In this document: positions 46,668 through 56,450 of the stretch, one piece after another
Layout of the letters: each line of letters opens with the position of its first letter
How positions within the stretch are numbered: the stretch's first letter is position 1
Assembly (NCBI RefSeq): GCF_009720385.1
Contig: NZ_ML769303.1
Coordinates: forward strand, 149,979 to 213,978
Length of the DNA: 64,000 nucleotides
Origin: Catellatospora vulcania
Lineage (GTDB): Bacteria; Actinomycetota; Actinomycetes; Mycobacteriales; Micromonosporaceae
Direction: 5' to 3'
Notes under the pieces: model-generated
Databases searched by the model: none
Seen by the model: the letters and a program-made list of their open reading frames with translations, nothing else
What the model was told of the DNA's origin: nothing
Position numbers and translations under genes: made by a program

Positions 46668-47792
46668 GTGGATTTCGAGAGGGCTTCGGACATTCTGCTG
46701 GCGCTGACCAGGCGCAAGAAGGTCAGCGACGCTTTGGAGTGGCTGGTGGAGGGCCGGCAGCTTGCCCAGCCACCGGACGTCCGCGACCTGTTCGTCGCAT
46801 TGATCACCATTGTTGACCAGTCGCCGAACCTCGCCGAGCTCGGCCGTAGCGCCCTGCTGGCCGCAACTAAGACTCACCTGAAGTCGGACATCGATCCCGC
46901 CGCGGAACTACTCGCCGTCGACAAGGTCACTCGTTCGAGCGAATACGACCAGGCCCTCAGCGACCTTGTGGGGCTGACGCCCGGGCGCTCGCTACGCGAC
47001 CTGAATCCGGCCATTGTCTTGGCGGCGCAGGCGCGCAATTCGCTGACCATGCGGGTGCTGTGTCTGATCGCGGGCCTGAGCTTCAAGGAGCTGAAGGCGC
47101 GATGCTCGGTCAAGCTGCCCGGACAGGCGCAGGGTAGGTGGAACGGGGAGCAGGTAACCGCGGCGTTCGGGGTGGTCGACATGATCGTGCGCGGCACGGT
47201 GGAGTGTCGCTCGCCTGTGGCGTCTCCCATGCGCCCGGTAGAGCTGATGATGCCTGCGGACGGCTTCGGCGACGGCTGGGGAGCTGTGGAGCAGATGCGC
47301 ACCGGCGGCGTTCCCTACTCGGTGCTGCTCGCGCAGCGTGCCGTGGGATCGGCCTGGCTGGCCCACCGGAATTCGACCACCGGCCGAGTGCAGGACGAGG
47401 TGAACGACAAGCTGCAGGAGAAGCTGGAAGCGGCCGGTGTGAAGGTTCGCCGTCTGCGAAGCGACGCCGTGTCCAAGGCGTTCATGGCGGACTTCATCAA
47501 AGACGGAGTAGACCGGGACACGGTCAAGCAGGTGAAGCTGGTCACCGAAGGCAAGGCCCCGATGGCGATCATCGTGTCGGTGGCTACCGACACCGGCACC
47601 GCTAACAAGAGCGGAGCAAAGCTACTGGGATTGGTTGATCATCTCAAGATGCGTGTGGCGGTCGTTCTCATGGGCAAGGGGTGGTCGCAGCGTAGGAACA
47701 CCGCCGACCTCATCCGTGGATTCGATGGGAGGGTGTACTCGGATCTCACTCTCGATCAGCTCGTAGGGGACCTCGCCGGCGGCCGCAGGTAG
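46668..47792 (+). CDS. Cassette protein 1, unknown
   Basis: 374-aa protein, no family recognised. GTG 46668 has a perfect AGGAGGT 5 nt upstream. The N-terminal half is helical. The C-terminal part has GSAWLAHRNSTTGRVQDEV, EKLEAAGVKVRRLRSDAV and a Rossmann-like beta-alpha region (APMAIIVSVATDTGTANKSG, MRVAVVLMGKG). The helical HRNSTTGRVQ stretch recalls some restriction endonucleases, but no PD-(D/E)XK or HNH motif is sure. It leads a five-gene run with helicase, nuclease-like and methyltransferase genes, so a restriction or sensor role is suspected. Confidence 0.75.
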   Translation: MDFERASDILLALTRRKKVSDALEWLVEGRQLAQPPDVRDLFVALITIVDQSPNLAELGRSALLAATKTHLKSDIDPAAELLAVDKVTRSSEYDQALSDLVGLTPGRSLRDLNPAIVLAAQARNSLTMRVLCLIAGLSFKELKARCSVKLPGQAQGRWNGEQVTAAFGVVDMIVRGTVECRSPVASPMRPVELMMPADGFGDGWGAVEQMRTGGVPYSVLLAQRAVGSAWLAHRNSTTGRVQDEVNDKLQEKLEAAGVKVRRLRSDAVSKAFMADFIKDGVDRDTVKQVKLVTEGKAPMAIIVSVATDTGTANKSGAKLLGLVDHLKMRVAVVLMGKGWSQRRNTADLIRGFDGRVYSDLTLDQLVGDLAGGRR

Positions 47793-47869
47793 GGCGCGGA
47801 GGCCGAATGTCGGCCGGTCGGTGCAGACTGGTGCGGTCGTAGGAGCGGACAGGTAGTCGGGGAGTGGCA

Positions 47870-49312
47870 ATGGTCGTGTTGACGCAGGTCCGTCGGCGTG
47901 TGATCGAGGAAACGTTGGCTGTGGCCGCGACGGATTCCCACGTGGAGCGGCGGGAGATTCCGTGGCGCGCAGGCAAGAAGTTGCTGCCCGTTGTGTCGCT
48001 GCGTGTTGATCATGTCGTCCTCAACCCGCGCAGCCACCGGATCCAGGCGCAGCTCAAATCCAACCCTGCGTGGACGGACCTGATGGCCGCGGATCCGTTC
48101 GGCGCGCCCGCGCAGGATGTGATCGCGCAGATCATCAAGGAGACGCCGGGCTACGAGCGGATCAGGAAGCTGCTGTCGCAGGAGCCACAGCGCGAGCCGG
48201 GGATGGTCACCACGGCGGGCGTGTTGATCAACGCCAACACGCGCGTGGTCGCGCTTCGTGAGTTGAACCGCGAGTACGTCAAGGTGCAGGTCCTGCCGGC
48301 CGACGCGAACGAGATCGAACTCGCAGATCTTGAGCTGAGTCTGCAGATGGAGGTGGAGAGCAAGCAGCCCTACTCGTTCACGAACAGGTTGTTGTTCATC
48401 CGCGACCTGCTGCGCACCCACCAGCCTGAAGACGTCGGTCTTAAGCTCGACCCAGCGCTGAGCAGGAACATCGAGGCTGACCGCAAGAAGGCCACGGCCG
48501 AGGTAGAGACCAGTGCTCGGCTCCTCAACATGATCGAGAACGTCATCCACGACTCCGGTGGGGCGTTGACCTACGAGTTCTTCGATGGTGAGCAGCAGAA
48601 CGTCAAGGATATCGACATCGCTTACGAGGCGCTGCTGCGGAGGGGCCAGCCGCAGCTGGCAGACAGGGTGCGCCGGGCGAAGATCGCCGGAATGTTGGCC
48701 GAAATGGACTACCGCAAGGTGCGTGACATCGACGCGACGCTGCTGTCGGACTATGTCGTCGGTGCGCTTCGCGAGCAGCCGTTGCTGAAGGACCATGTCG
48801 CGTTGCTGACCACCGCCGAGCCGTCGGACCATGCGGCGGCTGACGTGACCGGGCTGGATATCCTCGACGACCTCGACGATCTTGACGACTTCGACAGCCG
48901 TGACGACGAGGCGGGCGCCGGCGTGGTGACGCTGGAGCCGGTCTACCGGCTGCTCGCCGCGACGCCGAAGGATGGAGAGGTGAAGCTGCCAGCTGTTGGT
49001 GACAGCCCCGCGAAGACCCTTGCGCGTGAGGTCTTCTCCAAGGCTGTGTTCGCCGGGCTGAACACGGCACTGATGGCCATGGCTAGCGACAGCAAGCACG
49101 GCACGGAGCTCGAGTCGCCCTACCGTCGCTTGATGCTGGCTGCCCGTGCCTGTGACCAGGTTAAGGAGGCAGTGGCGAGGGTGAACGACCGCAGCGACGT
49201 CGACCTGGACAAGGTGAAGTCCGCGCTGGGCGCCTTTGAGCGGGCACGTGACGAGATGGTCATGGTGCTCGAGCAGTTCGGTGTGTCGATCGACGACGGC
49301 GACCTGGCGTGA
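47870..49312 (+). CDS. Cassette protein 2, ParB-like domain
   Basis: 480-aa protein. Residues about 40-160 resemble a ParB/DndB-type N-domain: VVSLRVDHVVLNPRSHRIQ, then TTAGVLINANTRVVALREL and VKVQVLPAD, the strand-helix pattern in which a G-x-R-x-x-A loop binds nucleotide or DNA. A long helical region follows, with an Asp-rich stretch at about 325-345. ATG 47870 has GGGGAG 5 nt upstream. Its stop overlaps the helicase start by 4 bp, so the two are coupled. Confidence 0.78.
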   Translation: MVVLTQVRRRVIEETLAVAATDSHVERREIPWRAGKKLLPVVSLRVDHVVLNPRSHRIQAQLKSNPAWTDLMAADPFGAPAQDVIAQIIKETPGYERIRKLLSQEPQREPGMVTTAGVLINANTRVVALRELNREYVKVQVLPADANEIELADLELSLQMEVESKQPYSFTNRLLFIRDLLRTHQPEDVGLKLDPALSRNIEADRKKATAEVETSARLLNMIENVIHDSGGALTYEFFDGEQQNVKDIDIAYEALLRRGQPQLADRVRRAKIAGMLAEMDYRKVRDIDATLLSDYVVGALREQPLLKDHVALLTTAEPSDHAAADVTGLDILDDLDDLDDFDSRDDEAGAGVVTLEPVYRLLAATPKDGEVKLPAVGDSPAKTLAREVFSKAVFAGLNTALMAMASDSKHGTELESPYRRLMLAARACDQVKEAVARVNDRSDVDLDKVKSALGAFERARDEMVMVLEQFGVSIDDGDLA

Positions 49313-51192
49313 CGGCCCCGCTGCTGACGCTGGTGCTCGGTGAGGGCGCACCTCCGTTCGCTATCGCTACTCGCAACGCCGCAGTGCCGGAAGTGTTCTG
49401 GGACCGTCTGCGGGTGGAGTGGGGCTACGCGGGTGATCCGGCGCGGTCGGTGCGGGTGCCTATGGCGCGGTTCCGGGCGAACCTGGGGTGGCTGCGGTCT
49501 GCGTGTGAGCAGCACGAGGTCAGCCTCGACTGGGATCTGAAGCTGAAGGACGTCGTCCGTCAATCTATCGAGGAACGCCGACAGGTTGAGGCGCTGCTGG
49601 ACAAGGCCGTGCCGCTGGAACCTCACGAGGTCCGGGCACGCCTCGCCGACACCCGGTTCAACCGGGACCTGCGCGACTTCCAGCTGCGCGACGTCGGCCG
49701 GCTGCTCGCCCTGCCGCACGGCGCTAACTTCTCCGTGCCGGGCGCAGGCAAGACTACGGTCGCCTACGCCGTCTACGAGGCCGAACGCGTCGCGGGCAAG
49801 GTGTCGCAGATGCTGGTCGTGGCGCCGCTGTCGGCCTTCGATGCATGGCGCTCGGAGATCACTGAGTGCTTCGACGCTGCCGACGCGCCTAAAGTCCGGG
49901 TGCTGACCGACGGCGACCCCGGCGACGCCGAGGTGCTGCTGGTCAACTACCACCGGCTGGCCGGCAACTTCGAGACGGTCGTGCGCTGGGTCGCGCAGGC
50001 GCCGACGCTCACATTGCTGGACGAGGCGCACCGTATGAAGGCCGGCCGCAACGGCCAGCACGGCAGCGCGTGCCTGGACCTGGCGTTCGGCGCAGTTCGT
50101 CGCGACATCCTTACTGGCACCCCGGCGCCGCAGGCCCCGAACGACTTCCTGGCGCTACTGGACTTCCTGTGGCCGGGGCAGGCTCGCAGGCTTATCCCGC
50201 GGGCTGCGCTGGCCAGCCGCCCGTCGACCGAAGCCGTGCACGACGTCGCCCGGGCCATCCGGCCGCTGTTCGTGCGCACTCGCAAGCAGGAACTCGGCCT
50301 CACCCCGCCGCGGCTGCGGGTCGAGTCCGTGCCACTGGAGGGCCTGCACCGCGACATCTACCTGGCGCTGCGGGACCAGTACGCCGGTGAGATGAAGGTC
50401 AACATGACCGACCGGGTCGAGCTGGGCCGCATGGGCGCGGTCGTGATGTACCTGCTGGAGGCGGCGACGAACCCGTTCCTGCTGGCGACCGGGTCCAGCG
50501 TTGACGACGCGCCGGAGTTCCGGCACCCGCCGCTGTCTGTGGAGCCAGGCAGCAGGTTGTGGGATCTGCTGCAGCGCTACAACCAGTACGAGACGCCTAC
50601 CAAGTTCGTCCGGCTCGCGCAGATGGTCAAGGCCAACGCCGAAATGGGCCGTAAGACGTTGGTGTGGTCGAATTTCGTCCGGAACCTGCACATGCTCGAG
50701 CGGATGTTTCGCGGACTCAACCCGGCGATGATCTACGGCGGTGTGCCGTCGGAGGGCAACGGCCCGCCCGGCAACGGTCGCACCCGCGAGCAGGAGCTGC
50801 GCCGTTTCCGCCACGACGACTGCATGGTGCTGCTGGCCAACCCCGCCGCCATGAGCGAGGGCGTGAGCCTGCACATGACCTGCCACGACGCGATCTACCT
50901 TGATCGGACCTTCAACGCAGGCCAGTACCTGCAGAGCATCGACCGCATCCACCGGCTGGGCCTGGACCCCGGCGTCGAGACACGGCTCACCTTCCTGGCG
51001 ACCGCCGACACCATCGATGACGTCGTCAACGACCGGATCAAGATCAAGGCGACAGCGTTGGGGAACATGCTCAACGATCCCGATCTGGTCGCGATGGCCT
51101 TGCCCGACAGCGACGAGGAGGGCTACGGCGCCACTATTGACGACGAAGCAGACGTCCAGGCCCTGTTCGCGCACCTTCGCGGAGAGCGGTGA
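49309..51192 (+). CDS. Cassette protein 3, SNF2-type SF2 helicase
   Basis: 627-aa superfamily 2 ATPase. Q-motif region LRDFQLRDVGRLL, Walker A SVPGAGKTT (142-150), motif Ia VVAPLSAFDAW, DEAH box 238-241 (TLLDEAHRMK), motif III LTGTPAPQAPNDF, and the C-lobe motifs TLVWSNFVRNLHML and QSIDRIHRLG. This set is typical of SNF2-like translocases found in restriction and anti-phage systems. GTG 49309 overlaps the upstream stop (GTGA). The nuclease-like gene follows after 6 bp. Confidence 0.92.
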   Translation: MTAPLLTLVLGEGAPPFAIATRNAAVPEVFWDRLRVEWGYAGDPARSVRVPMARFRANLGWLRSACEQHEVSLDWDLKLKDVVRQSIEERRQVEALLDKAVPLEPHEVRARLADTRFNRDLRDFQLRDVGRLLALPHGANFSVPGAGKTTVAYAVYEAERVAGKVSQMLVVAPLSAFDAWRSEITECFDAADAPKVRVLTDGDPGDAEVLLVNYHRLAGNFETVVRWVAQAPTLTLLDEAHRMKAGRNGQHGSACLDLAFGAVRRDILTGTPAPQAPNDFLALLDFLWPGQARRLIPRAALASRPSTEAVHDVARAIRPLFVRTRKQELGLTPPRLRVESVPLEGLHRDIYLALRDQYAGEMKVNMTDRVELGRMGAVVMYLLEAATNPFLLATGSSVDDAPEFRHPPLSVEPGSRLWDLLQRYNQYETPTKFVRLAQMVKANAEMGRKTLVWSNFVRNLHMLERMFRGLNPAMIYGGVPSEGNGPPGNGRTREQELRRFRHDDCMVLLANPAAMSEGVSLHMTCHDAIYLDRTFNAGQYLQSIDRIHRLGLDPGVETRLTFLATADTIDDVVNDRIKIKATALGNMLNDPDLVAMALPDSDEEGYGATIDDEADVQALFAHLRGER

Positions 51193-51198
51193 ACGCTG

Positions 51199-52131
51199 AT
51201 GAACCTGCTTCTTCCCGCGCAGCGCACTATCCCGGGCATCCTGCAGGTGAACGCGGCCGCCGAACTCTGGCCGATCTTCACCGAGGAAGGTGTGAACGCC
51301 CGCAAGCTGGAGTCGCAGTACCACAGGATCCCCACCCAGGGCGTGCACGACCACGCCTCGCTGTGGCAAGGTCAGCAACTGCTGCTGCGCCTCGGGTTGA
51401 TCGTCGAACGTGACGGCTCCTTGTATTCCCACCCTGACCTGCGGGCGTTTCAGGATATGGCGCACCAAATGCGTGTCGAGGTCCTGACCGAGCGTGCGCT
51501 GCTGACGTGGGCGACGCTGTGGCTGCCTACGTTCGCCGATGCCGACGAGGTCCACTGGGAGCGCGTCCCGGCCGAGGCGCACAACTTGCTGGCCTCAGTC
51601 TTCGAAGACACCGGACGACGTGAAGCCTTCATCCTCGCCTCCGCCCGCAAAGTCGACGCGGCGCTGCTGGCCGAGATCGGCTCCGACGGGGAAGTTGCTG
51701 TTGTCGCTAGATGCCGCGAGCACTTGTCCGGCAAGAACCGGGGCGACCTGGCCGCGATGGTGACTAGGGTCAGCCTCACCGACGACACGGCCGGATTCGA
51801 CGTCTACGCGCTGGACTGCGCCGGCAGCCGACACCACATGGAAGTGAAGACCACGCGGTCGATCACCGAGCGCATTGGGTTCTACCTGAGCCGCAACGAG
51901 GCGATAGTCGGCCAGAGGGACGAGTGCTGGGCCATCGTGGTGGCCAGGCAAGTGGTCGTGTCGGGCGACGGCCAGGCCGAAACCGAGGTCGTCGGCTGGC
52001 TGAAGTACACCGATATTCACGACCTGCTTCCCAGTGACACGATCACCGACACCGACTCATTTGCCCGATGGGCGTCGACGAAGATCGTCGTCCCCCAGTG
52101 GCGGCTACGCCCAGGGCTACCACTTGACTGA
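51199..52131 (+). CDS. Cassette protein 4, DUF3883-like putative nuclease
   Basis: 310-aa protein. The C-terminal half fits a DUF3883/NOV-type restriction endonuclease-like fold: GFDVYALDCAGSRHHMEVK gives Asp201 ... Glu215-x-Lys217, the PD-(D/E)XK core, followed by FYLSRNEAIVGQ and a downstream beta strand (CWAIVVARQV). The N-terminal half is helical. ATG 51199 begins 6 bp after the helicase stop. In defence systems this domain often accompanies helicases. It has no visible target-recognition domain. Confidence 0.82.
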   Translation: MNLLLPAQRTIPGILQVNAAAELWPIFTEEGVNARKLESQYHRIPTQGVHDHASLWQGQQLLLRLGLIVERDGSLYSHPDLRAFQDMAHQMRVEVLTERALLTWATLWLPTFADADEVHWERVPAEAHNLLASVFEDTGRREAFILASARKVDAALLAEIGSDGEVAVVARCREHLSGKNRGDLAAMVTRVSLTDDTAGFDVYALDCAGSRHHMEVKTTRSITERIGFYLSRNEAIVGQRDECWAIVVARQVVVSGDGQAETEVVGWLKYTDIHDLLPSDTITDTDSFARWASTKIVVPQWRLRPGLPLD

Positions 52132-52291
52132 CCCGGCCACTGCGCGTTGACTCGCGATCATCAGCGAGACCACTTATGATCAAGGCCGCCACGCGGCTCG
52201 CGGATCAGCAGGTCGAGTTGCTGCCGGTCGCGCCGCTAACGGCGGCATAGATTGGCCTCACTCACGCAATGACCGACTTGGAGCAACGACC

Positions 52292-54301
52292 ATGGCTACG
52301 GCGACGATAACGGGACACCAGACCCGGGAGTCGCTCGACGCGCCATCCGCGCGTGTCAGCCCTCTACGACACCTCAACCCCACCGCCGTGAGCGCGGCAG
52401 CCAAGATCGAAAGCCGCAACCGCGAGGTCCACCTGCCACCCGTCAGCATCTACCGCTGGTGGGCCCGCCGCACGGCCGCCGTCAACGGCGCGATCATCGA
52501 CGCCTTCGCCCAAGACCACCCGGGCAAGCTCCTCATCGCTGACGTCTTCGCAGGCGGCGGGGTCATCCCACTGGCGGCAGCGGTACGTAATCACCAGGTG
52601 TACGCGCAGGACCTCAACCCCTGGGCCGCCACAGGCCTGGCCGCGATGCTCGGCCTGCCTACGGCCAATTCACTGCGAGAAGCGTACGCGGCCATGCGCC
52701 AGTGGATCGACGCCGAGGTATCGGCCGCCTACGGAACGACACTGTCCGACGGCACCAGCGGCCTGGTCTCCCACACCTTCCGCGTCGCCACCGCCGAATG
52801 CACCAACTGCCACGTCCGTGCCCGCCTCTTCCCCCACGCCATGGTCACACTGCTCGCCCGCCGCGAACGCGACAAGCCCGAAGCCTTCCTGGCCTGCCCC
52901 GAAGGCCACCTCTTCGCAGGCGACTCCTCCGAGGTCAACATCTGTCCGCAGTGCAAGACCAAGACCGACCCCGACGCCACTTATACGGCACGTCGCCAGG
53001 TCGTCTGCCGCTCCTGCAAACACGAGGACCGGCTGGAGCAACGTGCTGGCACCTGGCAATGGGAGATCGTGCTGGTCGAACGCAGCGGCAAGAAGAAGCG
53101 TGAACTCGCCCTGCCGTCCACCAGCGAGATCGAAGCCGCGGACCACGAACGCTGGCAGCCAAGCCGCCAACTCGGAGCCATCCCCGAAGGCCAAGAGACC
53201 AAGGTCCTGCTTCGGCACGGCTTTACCACCTGGGACGACCTCTACCCGCGCCGCCAGCGGTACCTGCTTGAACGCATCCTGCTGTCCGCGCAGAGCTGTT
53301 CCCAAGACGCCGCCGTTGTACAGGCCATGTCGATGGCGGTCATCGGCTCTGCCGAAATGGCGGGACATGTCTCACGCTGGGACCGCTACTACCTCAAGAG
53401 CTACGAATCGATGGCGGGCCACCGGTTCAACCTGACCACCCTCACCGTCGAGCCGAACGCGTGGGGCACCCACAACAGCGGCCGCGGAACGGTGCTGCGT
53501 CGCATCAACCAGCTGATCAAGGCCGCTGAGTGGTTCCACAAGAAGACGGCTAAAGACGTCAGCGTGGAAGGGCCCCTGTTCGCGACAGCAAAGACTCCTG
53601 CGCCGTTCACCGACGACGTGAGGGTGGTCGAGGGTTCCTCAGAGACGATCCTGCTGCCCGACGGCGTCGTCGACCTCGTCCTGACCGATCCGCCCTACCA
53701 CGACGACGTCCAATACTCGGAGCTGTCCCGCCCGTTCCGGGCCTGGGCCAACATTGTTGACGGCCCGCTGTGGCACCCGCAGATGGACGACGGTCATCTG
53801 TCCGGCGAAGCCGTGGTCAACGGGGCGCTCGGCCAGCTCACCGAAGACGGCGCCTACGGCGGACTACTGCAGCGGATCTTCACCGAGGTCCGGCGCACAC
53901 TCAAGCCATCAGGACACCTGGTCTTCAGCTACGCCAATCGCAGTCCATCAGCGTGGGTTGAAGTGTTCAACGCGCTGCAGGCAGCTGGTTTCCGTGCCTC
54001 CGGCTGCGAGATCGTCCACAGCGAGAACGAGACAGACCACGCCAAACGCGGCGTCCGCGCCTGTACGCTCGACCTAATCCTCGACCTGGTGGTAGCCGAC
54101 GAGACCCCCATCGAGCCGCACCATCCCCGCACCACCGAAGATTCGATCGAGGTGACGTTCCTCAGGATCGTCGCGGACACGTTCGCCAAAATCGGCTCCC
54201 TGCCGACCGGATGGGAGAAGCAGTTCCAGGCCGACCTGGCCAGCACCGCCTTCCTGGCCGGGCCGAAGAAGGCCAAGCCCGCACCGCCAGAGAAGGCATA
54301 G
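52292..54301 (+). CDS. Cassette protein 5, DUF1156-type DNA methyltransferase
   Basis: 669-aa amino-methyltransferase. N-terminal DUF1156-like start (REVHLPPVSIYRWWARRTAA), SAM-binding DVFAGGGVIPLAA (84-96), and catalytic motif IV Asp466-Pro-Pro-Tyr469 (LTDPPYHDDVQYSELS). Between them are zinc-ribbon pairs (CTNCHVR, ICPQCKTK, VCRSCKHED). DPPY implies N6-adenine or N4-cytosine methylation. ATG 52292 has GGAG 8 nt upstream; the 160-bp gap before it may carry its own promoter, so that methylation precedes restriction. It completes the cassette. Confidence 0.9.
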   Translation: MATATITGHQTRESLDAPSARVSPLRHLNPTAVSAAAKIESRNREVHLPPVSIYRWWARRTAAVNGAIIDAFAQDHPGKLLIADVFAGGGVIPLAAAVRNHQVYAQDLNPWAATGLAAMLGLPTANSLREAYAAMRQWIDAEVSAAYGTTLSDGTSGLVSHTFRVATAECTNCHVRARLFPHAMVTLLARRERDKPEAFLACPEGHLFAGDSSEVNICPQCKTKTDPDATYTARRQVVCRSCKHEDRLEQRAGTWQWEIVLVERSGKKKRELALPSTSEIEAADHERWQPSRQLGAIPEGQETKVLLRHGFTTWDDLYPRRQRYLLERILLSAQSCSQDAAVVQAMSMAVIGSAEMAGHVSRWDRYYLKSYESMAGHRFNLTTLTVEPNAWGTHNSGRGTVLRRINQLIKAAEWFHKKTAKDVSVEGPLFATAKTPAPFTDDVRVVEGSSETILLPDGVVDLVLTDPPYHDDVQYSELSRPFRAWANIVDGPLWHPQMDDGHLSGEAVVNGALGQLTEDGAYGGLLQRIFTEVRRTLKPSGHLVFSYANRSPSAWVEVFNALQAAGFRASGCEIVHSENETDHAKRGVRACTLDLILDLVVADETPIEPHHPRTTEDSIEVTFLRIVADTFAKIGSLPTGWEKQFQADLASTAFLAGPKKAKPAPPEKA

Positions 54302-54653
54302 GGTCGTCGCGGCCCGTTGTCGACGTCCTCCCGACACGGGCCGCGCTCCCCCTCCGGGACCACCCGCCTTCGCGCATGCCACGTTCAGCTGGATCCGCCT
54401 GAAGAACGGTACGCCCTGCGTGGCAGCGCATCGGGCCGCTGCTTCACGGCCACCATCACCAGCGATATGGCGATCACAAGCCAGTGCCACGCAGTCAAGA
54501 TCAGAGTTGTCGGCCATACGCGATGGCGGACCTACGCTGTTGCGCTCGCCGGCCGTAGATCATGATGTCTGCGCTCGGCCTGGAGTTCTTCGGTGAGCCT
54601 GCAGGGGGAGCCCCGAATGGCGGCGGCGATCCTCGGTCGGGTAGAACCTGAGA
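54302..54653. other. Gap between methyltransferase and kinase genes
   Basis: 352 bp with no convincing gene, repeat or terminator. A short frame at 54317-54565 lacks a ribosome site. Confidence 0.4.
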
Positions 54654-55268
54654 ATGGAAGATGCCGGAGTGCTCACCACGTCAGCGCCCTCGCCCACCCG
54701 CTTGACCGTGCTGTCCGGGCCCTCCGGTGTCGGTAAGGACGCGGTTATCGAAGCCGTCCGCAACAGGTCCGCCCACGTTTGGCTATCTGTGTCGGTAACA
54801 ACGCGCCGCAAGCGGGACTATGAGATCGACGGCATGCACTACACCTTCGTGTCCCGGGCCGAGTTCCAGACCCTCGTAGATGCCGGCCTGCTGCTGGAAT
54901 GGGCAGAGTTCGCCGGCAACCTCTACGGCACTCCGCGCGCCGCGGTGCAGGATCGTCTCCGCGCCGGTGTGCCGGTTCTCCTGAAGATCGACTTGCAAGG
55001 TGCCCGTCAGGTCCGCGAGACCATGCCCGACGCGCAACTGGTCTTCCTCGCACCGCCCAGCCGAGAAGAGCTACGCCGCCGGCTGGTAGGCCGCGGCACC
55101 GAAGACCCCGTAACTCTGCGCCGCCGGCTGGCCCACGCCGACGAGGAACTGGCCGCAGAGCAGGAGTTCGATGTAACCGTCGTGAACGACAGACTCGAAC
55201 GAGCCGCAGATGAGCTGATCGGGCTGCTGGCGGCGACACCGCTCGTCGCCGCACCGGCTCGGCGTTGA
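54654..55268 (+). CDS. Guanylate kinase-like protein in the island
   Basis: 204-aa nucleoside monophosphate kinase of the Gmk family. P-loop [10 protein letters not shown] (22-30), the GMP-binding [21 protein letters not shown] in part, [10 protein letters not shown], and the lid [19 protein letters not shown] are intact. It is a complete enzyme and not the housekeeping gmk context (no rpoZ or mihF nearby). A role in nucleotide-based defence or phage nucleotide metabolism is possible. ATG 54654. Confidence 0.82.
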   Translation: MEDAGVLTTSAPSPTRLTVLSGPSGVGKDAVIEAVRNRSAHVWLSVSVTTRRKRDYEIDGMHYTFVSRAEFQTLVDAGLLLEWAEFAGNLYGTPRAAVQDRLRAGVPVLLKIDLQGARQVRETMPDAQLVFLAPPSREELRRRLVGRGTEDPVTLRRRLAHADEELAAEQEFDVTVVNDRLERAADELIGLLAATPLVAAPARR

Positions 55269-55532
55269 TGAACGCAACCAGGGCCTCACGCCCTCCGGCT
55301 TCGTAGCCGCTCCACGGGTCCGACCTACTACGTGCTCAGATCGACGCACGCTGGCTGGCGTCGGCACGACGTCGAAATGTATGCGCGCGATGTAGGCGTG
55401 GAAATGAAGCCCTATTCCGTGCCTCTGGCTAACTTGCTCCCGCCTGGACTGACGTACAGAAGCCTGCATCGTGCAACTATCGGCTACGGCGGGTAGCGCT
55501 TGATGGCTCGATGACTGAGGGACGCAGAATCT
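55269..55532. other. Short intergenic island segment
   Basis: 264 bp. One open frame near 55313-55497 encodes about 60 residues but has no credible start signal, so it is not called as a gene. Confidence 0.35.
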
Positions 55533-56450
55533 GTGACGATCGATGGACAAGACGGTCTGAGACGGCGGACGGCCGATGAGCACATGTTCCAGCCTGATAG
55601 CGGGACCTGGACGAACGCTACCTTCCGGATCCAGGTGTTCACCGCACCCGGACTGCGGCCGGTCGGGATAGCGACGCAGATCCCCGGGCAAGACGGGCGG
55701 TCGCTGACGAATGCTGCCGAGATCTATGCTGCGGCGGTATGGGAGCGGCTGTGTCCAGAAGAGGCACAACCCCCAATCTGGATCGAGAACCAGTTACTCC
55801 AAAGCACTGCTGAGCCACGGTTGAAGGTGGTGAGATTCGGCCACGCTGAGCCGTTTCGGTTGACTGACCCAAGCTGGGAGACGATCGACCCGCCCCGGCT
55901 GTCGCAGCTGGTCGGCTGCGAGGTCGACCTAACCCGAGGAGACGGGTACATCCCCCCACCGCCGGAACCTGAGCCGATCGAGGTCTTTATCGCATTCCCG
56001 GTGCAGCAACTCCCATTGACCACTCCGTTTCGGGCCGCCTGCATGGTTGAGCCCTCGCGCCGTTCATGGCCAGGTCAGTTCCAGTTCCTATCTCGGCGTC
56101 GAGGCGCTATCGGCAGACGGACCTGTTGCTTCTATCACCAGATCGACTGGGTGCAGGTGAACAAAGTGGGCATACCTGTGCTGAAGAAGGCGTGGGGTGA
56201 GGGACTGCGAGGGGAGGAGCTCATCACGGAGGTCGAGGACCGGGCCGCCGGCCTGTTGTCGGATCAAGGTTCGCGAGACGCGCTGGGCACCTTGCTCCAC
56301 GACCCCATTCACATTGTGCGCGACGGTGAGGGGTGGGCCTGGATCAACGGTCAGCATCGAACACAAGCAATGAAAGACCTTGGGATCCCACTAACCATCG
56401 TGATGATCTACGAGTGGCCAGAAGCTGACGAACTCCCAGACTTGCGGTGA
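55533..56450 (+). CDS. Unknown protein with NGQHR (ParB/DGQHR-like) motif
   Basis: 305-aa protein, GTG or TTG-type start at 55533. No family is recognised over most of its length, which is rich in Pro and aromatic residues. The C-terminal IHIVRDGEGWAWINGQHRTQAMKDLG ends matches a DGQHR/ParB-like core: strand, NGQHR turn, helix. Two proteins with this kind of fold (see 47870) in one island is notable. Codon use is less GC-biased than the core genome. Possibly DNA-binding or nucleotide-hydrolysing. Confidence 0.62.
   Translation: MTIDGQDGLRRRTADEHMFQPDSGTWTNATFRIQVFTAPGLRPVGIATQIPGQDGRSLTNAAEIYAAAVWERLCPEEAQPPIWIENQLLQSTAEPRLKVVRFGHAEPFRLTDPSWETIDPPRLSQLVGCEVDLTRGDGYIPPPPEPEPIEVFIAFPVQQLPLTTPFRAACMVEPSRRSWPGQFQFLSRRRGAIGRRTCCFYHQIDWVQVNKVGIPVLKKAWGEGLRGEELITEVEDRAAGLLSDQGSRDALGTLLHDPIHIVRDGEGWAWINGQHRTQAMKDLGIPLTIVMIYEWPEADELPDLR

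Noticed and set aside
55313-55497. Open frame of about 60 codons between the kinase and NGQHR genes
   Set aside because: No start codon with a ribosome site and no conserved motif.
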